A stretch of DNA of 64,000 nucleotides from Haematobia irritans (Eukaryota > Arthropoda > Insecta > Diptera > Muscidae), in assembly GCF_050003625.1 (NCBI RefSeq), contig NC_134399.1, forward strand, positions 149,042,473 to 149,106,472, written 5' to 3'. This document shows positions 22,335 to 33,558 of the stretch, one piece after another. The translations under genes and the position numbers were made by a program. Below the pieces are notes generated by a model, which was not told where the DNA came from, did no database searches, and was given only the letters and a program-made list of their open reading frames with translations. Numbering within the stretch: the stretch's first letter is position 1; every line of letters begins with the position of its first letter.

Positions 22335-25150
22335 ACATTTTATGTCTACAGAAAATTTTGTCAAAATTTTATATCTATCGAAAATTTTGTCAAAATTTAT
22401 TTCTATAGAAAATTTTTTGTCAAGATTTTATTTCTATAGAACATTTTTTCAAAATTTATTTCTATAGAAAAGTTTTTGTCAAAATTTTATTTTTATTGAA
22501 AATTTTGTCAACATTTTATATCTACAGAATTTTTGTTAAAATTTTATATCTATAGAAGTTTTTTTTCAAAATTTTATTTCGGTAGCAAATTTTGTCAAAA
22601 TTTTATTTCTATTGAAAATTTTGTCAAAATTTTATTTCTTTTGAAAATTTTGTCAAAATTTTATTTCTGTTGAAAATTTTGTCAAAATTTTATATCTATA
22701 GAAATTTTGTCATAATTTTATTTCTATAGAAAATTTTGTCAAAATTTTATTTCTATAGATTTTTTTTCAAAATTTTATTTCGGTAGAAAATTTTGTCAAA
22801 ATTTTATTTCTATAGAAAGTTTTATCAAAATTTTATTTCTACAGACAAATTTTGTCAAAATTTTATTTCTATCGAAAATTTTGTCAAAATTTTATTTCTG
22901 TCGAAAATTTTGTCAAAATTTATTTCCGTGGAAAATTTTATCAAGATTTTATTTCTATAGAAAATTTTGTCAAAATATAGTTCTATAGAAAATTTTTTGT
23001 TAAAATTTTATTTGTATTGAAAATTTTGTCAAAATTTATTTCTGTGGAAAATTTTGTCAAATTTTATTTCTATAGAAAATTTTGTCAAAATTCAGTTTTA
23101 TAGAAAAATTTTTGTCAAAATTTTATTTTTATTGAAAATTTTGTCAAAATTTTATTTCTATTGAAAATTTTGTAAAATTTTTTTTTCTGTTGAAAATTTT
23201 GTCAAAATTTTATATCTATAGAAATTTTGTCATAATTTTATTTCTATACAAAATTTTGTCAAAATTTTATTTCTATAGATTTTTTTTCAAAATTTTATTT
23301 CGGTAGAAAATTTTGTCAAAATTTTATTTCTATAGAAAGTTTTATCAAAATTTTATTTCTACAGAAAAATTTTGTCAAAATTTTATTTCTATCGAAAATT
23401 TTGTCAAAATTTATTTCTGTGGAAAATTTTATCAAGATTTTATTTCTATAGAAAATTTTGTCAAAATATAGTTCTATAGAAAATTTTTTGTTAAAATTTT
23501 ATTTTTATTGAAAATTTTGTCAAAATTTATTTCTGTGGAAATTTTTGTCAAGATTTTATTTCTATAGAAAATTTTGTCAAAATTCAGTTTTATAGAAAAA
23601 TTTTTGTCAAAATTTTATTTTTATTGAAAATTTTGTCAAAATTTTATTTTTATTGAAAATTTTGTCAACATATTATATAAATAGAATTTTTGTAAACATT
23701 TTATATCTATAGAATTTTTTTTTCAAAATTTTATTTCGGTGGAAAATTTTGTCAAAATTTTATTTCGGCAGAAAATTTTGTCAAAATTTTATTTCTATAG
23801 AAAATTTTGTCAAAATTTTATTTCTATTGAAAATTTTGTCAAAATTTTATTTCTATTGAAAATTTTGTCAAAATTTTATATCTATGGAAATTTTGTCAAA
23901 ATTTTATTTCTATCGATTTTTTTTCAAGATTTTATTTCGGTAGAAAATTTTGTCAAAATTTTATTTCTATAGAAAGTTTTATCAAAATTTTATTTCTACA
24001 GAAAAATTTTTTCAAAATTTTATTTCTATCGAAAATTTTGTCAAAATTTATTTCTGTGGAAAATTTTATCAAGATTTTATTTCTATAGAAAATTTTGTCA
24101 AAATATAGTTCTATAGAAAATTTTTTGTTAAAATTTTATTTTTATTGAAAATTTTGTCAAAATTTATTTCTGTGGAAAATTTTGTCAAGATTTTATTTCT
24201 ATAGAAAATTTTGTCAAAATTCAGTTTTATAGAAAAATTTTTGTCAAAATTTTATTTTTATTGAAAATTTTGTCAAAATTTATTTCTGTGGAAAATTTTG
24301 TCAAGATTTTATTTCTATAGAAAATTTTGTCAAAATTCAGTTTTATAGAAAAATTTTTGTCAAAAATTTTATTTTTATTGAAAATTTTGTCAAAATTTTA
24401 TTTTTATTGAAAATTTTGTCAACATATTATATCAATAGAATTTTTGTAAACATTTTATATCTATAGAATTTTTTTTTTCAAAATTTTATTTCGGTGGAAA
24501 ATTTTGTCAAAATTTATTTCTGTGGAAAATTTTATCAAGATTTTATTTCTATAGAAAATTTTGTCAAAATATAGTTCTATAGAAAATTTTTTGTTAAAAT
24601 TTTATTTTTTTTGAAAATTTTGTCAAAATTTATTTCTGTGGAAAATTTTGTCAAGATTTTATTTCTATAGAAAATTTTGTCAAAATTCAGTTTTATAGAA
24701 AAATTTTTGTCAAAATTTTATTTTTATTGAAAATTTTGTCAAAATTTATTTCTGTGGAAAATTTTGTCAAGATTTTATTTCTATAGAAAATTTTGTCAAA
24801 ATTCAGTTTTATAGAAAAATTTTTGTCAAAAATTTTATTTTTATTGAAAATTTTGTCAAAATTTTATTTTTATTGAAAATTTTGTCAACATATTATATCA
24901 ATAGAATTTTTGTAAACATTTTATATCTATAGAATTTTTTTTTTCAAAATTTTATTTCGGTGGAAAATATTGTCAAAATTTTATTTCGGTAGAAAATTTT
25001 GTCAAAATTTTATTTCTATAGAAAATTTTGTCAAAATTTTATTTCTATTGAAAATTTTGTCAAAATTTTATATCTATAGAAATTTTGTCATAATTTTATT
25101 TCTATAGAAAATTTTGTCAAAATTTTATTTCTGTAGAATTTTTTTTTCAA
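22335..25150. repeat. Large 29-bp minisatellite with higher-order repeats
   Basis: About 95 degenerate units of the TTTCTATAGAAAATTTTGTC type without the rest of a Helentron. Sets of variants recur in order. For example, the block with attcagttttatagaaaaat at 24338 returns at 24804, a 466-bp period. Blocks ending tttcaaaattttatttcggt recur near 22764, 23287, 23715, 24475 and 24945. There are no unique spacers and no coding content. Confidence 0.85.
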
Positions 25151-25154
25151 AATT

Positions 25155-25340
25155 TTTGCTGCAAGTAGAGGATGCTGATGAGGAATGTGGTAATTCCGAA
25201 ACGTGCGTCCATCCAACCATCTTGCAGTCTATAGGGCTTTGCCCAAATAAATTTGACAAACATTCTTTTCCTCTGTTGGTTAAGCTACTCTTGTAGTTTA
25301 GTCAATGTATGGTTTTAAGCTGAAATAAAAAAAACAACAA
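25155..25340 (+). mobile_element. Penelope-like repeat with hammerhead (copy 4), 5' truncated
   Basis: Begins exactly at the outer stem (tgctgcaag) of the ribozyme, inside the minisatellite, and ends in gaaataaaaaaaacaacaa. A 5' end at the ribozyme helix would fit a copy made from a processed transcript. That is inference. Confidence 0.7.
25170..25214 (+). ncRNA. Hammerhead ribozyme, intact core
   Basis: The 45 bases match the copy at 19967-20011: CTGATGA at 25175-25181, stem II GGAAT/ATTCC, GAAA at 25198-25201, stem III ACG/CGT, cleavage C at 25209, stem I GGATG/CATCC. Confidence 0.87.
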
Positions 25341-25344
25341 AAAT

Positions 25345-25665
25345 TTTATTTCGGTAGAAAATTTTGTCAAAATTTTATTTGTAAAGAAAGTTTTATCAAA
25401 ATTTTATTTGTAAAGAAAGTTTTATGAATATTTTATTTCTACAGAAAAATTTTGTCAAAATTTTATATCTATGGAAAATTTTGTCAAAATTTATTTCTGT
25501 GGAAAATTTTATCAAGATTTTATTTCTATAGAAAATTTTGTCAAAATATAGTTCTATGGAAATTTTTTTTAAAATTTTATTTTTATTGAAAATTTTGTCA
25601 AAATTGTATTTCTATAAAAAAAAAATCTCAAAATTTTATTTCTATAGAAATAAAATGTCTACTAA
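25345..25665. repeat. 29-bp minisatellite, continuation
   Basis: Same array as 22335-25150, resumed after the Penelope-like insertion. It ends in aatctaccaaac. Confidence 0.8.
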
Positions 25666-25941
25666 TCTACCAAACAGTAGAATTTTACCAACTGTAGCGA
25701 CCGCGATTACCATGCTACGGTAGTCTTTGTAGGCGGATATAAAACTAAACCAAAAAAATTATTTAAAATTGGGATCAACTCAACAAAATTTTATTTTCTT
25801 TAAAATTTAGTCTAATGGAGCTCTTGTCAATAATCTTCCAATGGAATTTTTGTTGATTTTGGCGAAAAGTACTTTTTCGCTCAAAAAAATACATTTTTTT
25901 GTACTTTCTTAAAAATTGTATTTTCCATCCCTGCTGTGAAC

Positions 25942-27408
25942 TAGAGCCTGCCGAATCACAATTGTTTCGGTGTTCGATAGTAAATTATAAAGGATGAGTC
26001 CATAACAAAGTGCGAGGATTTATAGCAAATATAGCTAAAGTTATTTTAGTTTTACTCTAGACGAAATATTCGTCTCGGGACGATACAAAGTTTCATGAAC
26101 AGGCAGTTAATACTTTACATTATGAACTTTCCTTTAATTAAAATTTCTGTTGAACCCCGTTCCACAAACAAATATTTATTCTCGAAATGTTCCATGAATT
26201 AATTAATAAAGTATGTAGTTCATATCATGAATTTCCTTTTCCTATGTTAATATGAATAGCCCTTTGAATAACTTGAATATATCATTTGAATTTGAATTGT
26301 TTCCATATGGAAAATATTTATTCTTACAAAATATCGATAAATGCTTTTGCTCAAACGATATAGATTGTCTCCATATTTGAATAAACATTCCAATATTTAA
26401 GAAGCTTTTCATTCAATATACTATAACTCTTGCGCGCAAAACTTTTTTGCTTCACTTGTACATTTTCATCGAAGGCGGTAAGGACATTGTCCGGAACATC
26501 TTCAATAAATCTGTACCCTGTTTAATCCTGAACTTTTGTTTGTATAGTTCTTGAGTTCACTGATCTGATCTTTGATTCTTTATATATAATTCTGGGAGTT
26601 GTTACTAATTTACAATTCAGTCCATTTTAGCAAGTTCTTTCGGAAATGTGAAATTTCTTTGTTTTAAAGAAAGTTGTCCTTAACATATAGGGAACATGCG
26701 TGTGCTAAAATTTTTCTACATATAGGGTCAATATTTGCTTGAGTGTATATTAAAAAAAAATATATATATATCTTGAATTTCTGGAAAATACTCTCATTAT
26801 ATCTCGTTATTGCAAGTACATATCGAACATTCGAATTCGGTGATATACCAAACCGAATAAAAATACTTCGTCATTAACCTAGCTGTGGGTCCCATCTAAA
26901 TTTAATGTTCCCAGAACAGAAACTTATCGTTAGGAAAGTGAGCACATGAAGAGTGGAGGAATATGTAAATAAAACAATATAAACATTTGGTGAATTATGA
27001 GTATGTCCCAGACCTGTGTGATGTGGCATCTTTAGATTCTGCTAGCGATGCATCACAAAGAATCAAAATGGCGAATTGCGGTGATTTTCCATTCGAAAGA
27101 AAAATATTTCCCATAGAGTCTCATACGACATCATTTAGCAATTTACAAAAAAAAAAGAACACAAACAATTTAATTTGAGTAGCGGAAGAAAGGAAATGCC
27201 AATGAACTTTTTTAATTTAATCGAAATATGGCGGTATGATTGCAATAAAATAAGAAAAAGATTAAGTGAACTGTGAACCATGAAAAAAAAGAAAAATCAA
27301 TTAAATCAATCCGCAATGTGCAAGATCGTCATAAAACAATGTACACACTAAGAAGAGGGCCTAGGGTTCATCTTGGAAAAATTTTCTACAATGGTGTTGC
27401 ACTTGACG
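25942..27408. other. Intergenic sequence
   Basis: Less repetitive than its surroundings. An open stretch near 26990-27178 has no ATG at its start and no convincing splice signals, so I do not call an exon. No RNA gene seen. Confidence 0.4.
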
Positions 27409-28399
27409 CACTGAAAAAAATATTGTCGTGATTTCATGTCATTAAAATACGAATTTAAATTTTGCTTAGCATAGAAGACACATTTCTCTAATACAAAGTT
27501 TGTTTCCTTGTCCAATAGTCTATAAACTTTTCAATGAAGTCATATTGTCCTTATAATTAAGTGATTTCACTTAAAAATGGGTATCATAACATAAAACAAG
27601 TATATACGGCCGTAAGTTCGGCCAGGCCGAAGCTTATGTACCCTCCACCATGGATTGCGTAGAAACGTCTACTGAAGCCGATGACAAGGTATCATAAAAC
27701 TTTCTAACAACGTAATATATACGTATATGGTATATATTAAACTACAAAAGGGCAGATTAAATACGTATATAATTAAGTTTAAAGTTTCTATACAAATAAA
27801 ATTTTGACAAAATAAAATGTTGACATTTTCTATAGAAGTAATATTTTTACAAAATTTTCTATAGAAATAAAATTTGGAAAAAATTTTCTATAGAAATAAA
27901 ATTTGTAACGACCCTCCTCGCTATCTGATCCATTACTTGTGAAAAGTGGCTACCTTCTAGCCCCAGCCGTGCTCAGTCCTTAGGGGGGTTTTTATTCTCA
28001 AGTAATGGATACGGGTGCGTTGACATAAATAAAAATTTAAGGTAGCTCATTGAAGTACGAAATAGAGGAATAGAAAGAATAATGGAGGTGAATGAAAACA
28101 ATAATAGGGATCCAGTACTTGGGATAGTGATTAAAGATGTCATACCACCACTAATATATTAACTCACCCTGCCATTGTAGGGTGTTTAGAGTAACTTTTC
28201 GTTAACGCGCCTTCATTTTTCGTGAGATAATAAGTAATTTAAAGTTTAGAATTCATATTTATTAACAATAAGTGAAAGTTAATTGAACAAAAGAATTAAA
28301 TCATGTAGTAAAGTGAAAAGTATTGGGAATGGATTCTTAGAATTTAATGTAATAGTGTAATGTTTATGATATAATAGAAAATTCAATGATAATTAAGTA

Positions 28400-29331
28400 A
28401 AGGGTGATTTGTTAAGAGCTTGATAACTTTTTTTTTAAAAAAACGCATAAAATTTGCAAAATCTCATCGGTTCTTTATTTGAAACGTTAGATTGGTCCAT
28501 GACATTTACTTTTTGAAGATAATTTCATTTAAATGTTGACCGCGGCTGCGTCTTAGGTGGTCCATTCGGAAAGTCCAATTTTGGGCAACTTTTTCGAGCA
28601 TTTCGGCCGGAATAGCCCGAATTTCTTCGGAAATGTTGTCTTCCAAAGCTGGAATAGATGCTGGCTTATTTCTGTAGACTTTAGACTTGACGTAGCCCCA
28701 CAAAAAATAGTCTAAAGGCGTCAAATCGCATGATCTTGGTGGCTAACTTACCGGTCCATTTCTTGAGATGAATTGTTCTCCGAAGTTTTCCCTCAAAATG
28801 GCCATAGAATCGCGAGCTGTGTGGCATGTAGCGCCATCTTGTTGAAACCACATGTCAACCAAGTTCAGTTCTTCCATTTTTGGCAACAAAAAGTTTGTTA
28901 GCATCGAACGATAGCGATCGCCATTCACCGTAACGTTGCGTCCAACAGCATCTTTGAAAAAATACGGTCCAATGATTCCACCAGCGTACAAACCACACCA
29001 AACAGTGCATTTTTCGGGATGCATGGGCAGTTCTTGAACGGCTTCTGGTTGCTCTTCACTCCAAATGCGGCAATTTTGCTTATTTACGTAGCCATTCAAC
29101 CAGAAATGAGCCTCATCGCTGAACAAAATTTGTCGATAAAAAAGCGGATTTTCTGCCACTGATTTTGGTAATAAAATTCAATGATTTGAAAGCGTTGCTC
29201 GTTAGTAAGTCTATTCATGATGAAATGTCAAAGCATACTGAGCATCTTTCTCTTTGACACCATGTCTGAAATCCCACGTGATCTGTCAAATACTAATGCA
29301 TGAAAATCCTAACCTCAAAAGAATCACCCTT
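28400..29331 (-). mobile_element. DD41D (rosa-like) element inside the LTR
   Basis: 932 bp, ends AAGGGTGATT/AATCACCCTT, TA duplicated (28398-28399 and 29332-29333). The other LTR has the empty site gataattaagtactaagag at 35852-35871 with a single TA. Confidence 0.93.
28506..29159 (-). pseudogene. DD41D transposase, N-terminal deletion and one interruption
   Basis: Same catalytic region as 9561-10214 (SDEAHFWLNG, QQDGATCHTARD, DYFLWGYVKSK), with a stop in the stretch between NGPVS and the CDLTPLDYF block near 28741. The N-terminal start MNRLTNEQRFQIIEFYYQNQ is present (minus strand from about 29219) but is joined out of frame to the catalytic part, with a deletion endpoint different from the other copy. 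Confidence 0.85.
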
Positions 29332-30262
29332 TACTAAGAGATGTAACGATGTAAAAATTATGAGTGATTATGAAATTCCGAGTAAATTTTTTTTTTAAGC
29401 GCACAATTTGAAGATAAATATAAAGTTTGACTTACCAATTCAAATCCTTTGTCTTCAGGCCTGATGATGAGATTTGTGAAGTCTAATTCGAGGAAAAAAA
29501 AATTTTAAATCTTCAATTTGATGCGCTCAAATTGCGATACAAATTATGGTTCGTTGTATGTTAAATGTATTTGGTGATTTAAGTGTGGGAGACGTATATC
29601 CCATGGAACTTCTAAAAAAAATTCTTGTTTTGATTGGGCTTTGCAGGCAAAATAGTGTTCTATGATGAAACTTCTGCAGCAGTCTTCTCTTAAATAGTTT
29701 GGTCGGGTTTTTAAGAATGATATGGTTGTAATTGTAAATCTGTCGAGATATCCTTAGTTGTTTATATCCAATAAAGGGAACAAGGCAAGCTAAAAAGCAA
29801 GCTGTTAGAAGCACGTGGATCCAGAAGGACCCACGACCTATTCGGAAAAAACAATGTTCAATCTATACAATGTATGTCTCAATGGATAAATACGAAATAA
29901 ACTTACCATAAAAAGAAGGGAGACAAAATTTACGAATTAGTTGATAGTATGAGATGAAATCAATTAAAGATGTATCGCGGTAAATGCGATGCCAATTTTC
30001 GTTAGATATCCTTTTCTGTTTGTTTTATTTTTTTTTCACAATTTTTCTTTTTCTTTGTTTGTTAAAATTTTAAATCGAATTTGACGTAACAAAGATAGCT
30101 TTAGAAATCGAATAAAATTTTCTCTGAATGAAGTTTTAATTATTTTAATTTCAAAACGAAAGACTACTTGAACAAAAAAAGTTTTAAATTTAGCAAGTAA
30201 CAAAAAATCCGGTACTTAGTGTTACATCAAATGTAATGCGACAGACCATGACACAGCACATT

Positions 30263-30297
<35 letters not shown>

Positions 30298-33200
30298 TTA
30301 CTCCCATATATCTTTTAAATGGTAAACTCCGATCTTCCCAGATAAATCATCCCTCAATTCATAGTGTCGATTCCCGACCTTTCGTATCACATTTGCTTTT
30401 ATGCCGGTCGGAGCTAATTTAGCGTTAATGTTATCGATCTTAGAGCTTTGAACAAAGTTCCTTCGTATCACATGCTGCCCAATTTCTAATTCGCGTTCTT
30501 TGCTCCTTTTATTATATGACTTCTCGTTTCTTCTGAACGCTTCTCTTAATTTCTTCTGTACGTCAGATCGCAGCAAAGCAAATTGATCTGCTCTACTAAT
30601 CTCAGTATCGGTATCTTCTAACATCTTCAAGTTTCTTAACAATGAATAGTCCTTTCCGTGATTAACCATTGTCTGACCAAAAACTAATTGATAAGGCGTT
30701 CTCCCAGTACTTTGGTGGAAATTATTGCGCAATGCACAATTTACACTGCTCAAGTATATATCCCACTGACGATGGTTATCCCTAACATATGAGCGTAACG
30801 CCGCATTAATGGAACGGTTCACGCGTTCGCTTGCGTTGGCTTGTGGGCTATGGACTGCGGTATATTGGTGTTTAATACCGAACTTTCCCAGTATCCTTTG
30901 AAACTCTGAGCAACGAAATTGAGTGCCATTATCCGTTACTATAACTTCTGGCACTCCAAAACAGCCAAAAATGTAATCTCTCAAATACTCTATAATGGGT
31001 TTTGCACTAAGTCTTCGTAAGGAATGTAGAAATGTAAATTTAGAATAATGATCTAAAATCACTAATATTGCGATATGTCCCTTAGCCGTCCTCGGAAAAG
31101 GACCTATTATGTCCACATACAACCTTTGGAAAGGCCTCTCTGTTTCAACCATCTTACCTAGGGGTGGCCTCAAAGTCATAGTAGGGACCTTGGAAGTCCT
31201 ACAGAGGTCACAACAGCGAACGTAATCTTTTACATCGGAAGCTAGTCTTGGCCAAAAAAAATGTCGCCTAATTCTTTCGAGGGTCTTCGCAATCCCACAA
31301 TGAGCAGCCGTTGCTTGGTCATGGGATGCATAAATTACTCCTTGTCTTAATTCTGTAGGGACCAATAAACGCCACTCGTCTGATTCATCACCAAACTCGT
31401 TCGGAACTCTAACCTTTTTATAAATGAATTTACCCATTACTTTATAATCGGGAAACTGAGATCTCGAATATTCGTCTCTCCATTCAGAATACTCTTTACT
31501 GTCGAATGCTCTAGACTCTAAATCTATCGTCGGGAGTATTTCTACCTCTAATTCCGAAAGAACATTCCCAATCTCATAGGCACGAGACAAGGCGTCCGGA
31601 ACAATATTATCCTTCCCTCGTCTATGCTCAATTGTAAATTCAAAGGCCTGTAATTTTAGTGCCCACCTTGCAAGTCGTCCAGAAAGGTCCGTCTGTCCCA
31701 TAAGCCATTTAAGACTCGCATGGTCCGTAATGACTTTAAATTCATGACCTTCGATGTATGCCCTAAATTTGCGAATAGCTAATACGACAGCAAGGCATTC
31801 CAATTCTGTTACTGTATAGTTGCGCTGTGACTTATTGAGTTTCTGCGACATATACGCAATGGGCCGCTCACATCCCTGTTCATCAACCTGTGCTAACACA
31901 GCACCAATGCCTACTGTGCTAGCATCACACTGTAACACGAATGGCTTGGAAAAATTAGGGTTAATTAAAACAGGGGCAGTAGACAATTTGTGTTTCAATA
32001 ATTCAAAAGATCTTTGCGCATCTTCCGTCCAGGTAAATGATTTTCGCTTAGACAGCAATTCCGTCAAAGGGAATGTACAAGTCGAAAAGTCTTCTATAAA
32101 ACGTCGGTACCACCCGACCATACCTAGGAATTGTCTCAATTTTCGTACTGATTTAGGAACCGGGAATTCGGAAATGGCACACACTTTATCTGGATCGACC
32201 CTCAATGATCCATTACCCACAATATATCCAAGGTATTTGACCTCCTTGATGGCAAAGCAACTTTTGTTCACATTTATAGTGAGTCCAGCCTGACGAAGAC
32301 GGTAAGCGACTTGCTGTAAGTGTTTTAGATGATCCTCAAAACTCGCTGATACAATCAAAAGATCGTCCAAATATACAAAGACGTGTGTCTTCATGTTATA
32401 TGGTATAACACGATCCATTAAACGGCACATCGTCTGTGGGGAATTACATAATCCGAACGGCATTCTGGTAAATTGATACAAAGGACGATTAGGCACAGTA
32501 AATGCTGTTTTGTGCTTTGCATTCTCCGATAACCTAATTTGCCAGAATGCGTCCTTCAAGTCAACTTTAGAAATAAAGTGAACTGGCGGTAGTCTAGATA
32601 TAATTCCCTCAATATTGGGCATCGGGTATGAATCCTTTACCGTTACTGAATTTAACTTTCGGCTGTCAATACAAAAACGAACTTTGTTTGGTTTAATTAC
32701 TAAAACACCCGGTGATGACCACGCCGAATTTGGACACTCCTCAATTACACCTAAAGAAAGCATCCTGTCAATCTCCCCACATAATAACTTTTCGCGTGCT
32801 GGAGAGATTGGATAATATCGCTGTCTAATAGGTTTGGCATTACCGGTATCGATTACGTGTTCTACTAGAGAAGTGCAACCTAAACCTTCTTACTCCGAGT
32901 TCGGAAACAATTGCACTATAGCCTCCAACTTCTTTAGTTGGTCGTTAGACAATGCCTCCTCGTCCTCAGCAGTATTTATCTCATCAATAGAATCAGTCGA
33001 AATCTTAAGACCAAACCTTAACCAAAAGTCCATACCGCATATTACGTCTTGTTTTATTGAAGGAATTACTAAAAACTCAAAACTAGACGTCCTCCCCTGA
33101 AACGAAAATTCTAAATTTATGATTCCTAAAATATCCTGTTTTTGTCCATCTGCAGTTCGAACGTGCCCTCGACGTATTTCAAAATTTCTAAACTTTGTAA

Positions 33201-33558
33201 CTGTTTCAGACAATTTTCCACCCACTACGCTTTTGTTCGCTCCACTATCAAGTAGAGCAAAATAAAGATCCCCATTAATATTCAACGGTACATAAGGCCT
33301 TGGGTCTGAGTCACGAGTTACGATAGACGATATGGTATAATTTCGAAAACACTTCAGCTGTTTCCAAAATAATCTCATTCGCATTGCTCTCCTCACTGCT
33401 CTATTACTATTCTTATTAATATCAACATTAAAATTTTCTACAATCGGGTGAATTTGTACGTCAGGGTTCTTACTAAATTTGACGGAATCCTCTATATCTG
33501 ATCTTAAAATTTCGGATGTTGCCTTTTCCGCCGAAGGACATCCGGTTTTCCGTTTCCC
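30298..33558 (-). CDS. pol: pol: protease, reverse transcriptase, RNase H, integrase (one in-frame stop)
   Basis: The frame is open from the frameshift site at 33558 to 30298, except for one TAA at 32890-32892. Protease LLDSGANKS lies before that stop. After it, numbering from the Met at 32763: RT first Asp in SKVDLKDAF (residue 68) and YLDD (131-134); RNase H Asp in LQCDAS (280) and VPDALSR; integrase zinc finger H481, H488, C518, C521 (HX6HX29CX2C); catalytic D551, D611 and E646. The frame ends DDLSGKIGVYHLKDIWE. gag-pol is expressed as a fusion in this class. The stop would cut the product between protease and RT unless read through, so this copy is probably not autonomous. Confidence 0.9.

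Larger units (their letters stand above)
19858..22335 (+). mobile_element. Penelope-like repeat with hammerhead (copy 3), split by a Helentron
   Basis: 5' part 19858-20121 to ggttttaagctgaa. The 3' tail aacaacaacaaac resumes after the Helentron at about 22324. Contains the ribozyme 19967-20011. Confidence 0.65.
19384..25933. mobile_element. hAT-like element with nested repeats
   Basis: The ends are CAGGGATGGAAAATGCA and, reversed, CAGGGATGGAAAATACA. The flanks are ccgtgaac (19376-19383) and ctgtgaac (25934-25941), an 8-bp target duplication with one change. CAGGG ends and 8-bp duplications are hAT hallmarks. No transposase is recognisable. The interior is filled with a Penelope-like repeat, a Helentron and a 2.8-kb minisatellite, so the original element was far shorter. 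Confidence 0.75.
27904..30253 (-). repeat. 3' LTR of the retrotransposon, carrying a DD41D element
   Basis: Without the insertion at 28400-29331 and its duplicated TA it is about 1416 bp and matches 35368-36784. Between pol and this LTR is a 31-base A run (30265-30295), T on the coding strand. No ordinary polypurine tract is visible at the LTR edge. Confidence 0.92.

Noticed and set aside
20122..22408. Open frame of over 400 codons on the plus strand
   Set aside because: It is read-through of a 153-bp tandem array in a Helentron. Both strands are open for the same reason and other copies are broken at different places.
22335..25665. CRISPR-like array of short palindromic repeats
   Set aside because: Units are adjacent with no unique spacers, highly degenerate, and belong to a eukaryotic transposon-derived minisatellite.
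26987..27178. Exon candidate
   Set aside because: No ATG at the start of the open stretch and no convincing paired splice sites; composition not distinctive enough.
29527..29814. 95-codon gene kept in both LTRs (also 36057-36344)
   Set aside because: Preserved because the LTRs are nearly identical copies; no domain, and position does not fit a coding region of this retroelement class.
31820..32293. Plus-strand open frame opposite pol
   Set aside because: Shadow of the retrotransposon pol frame on the minus strand.
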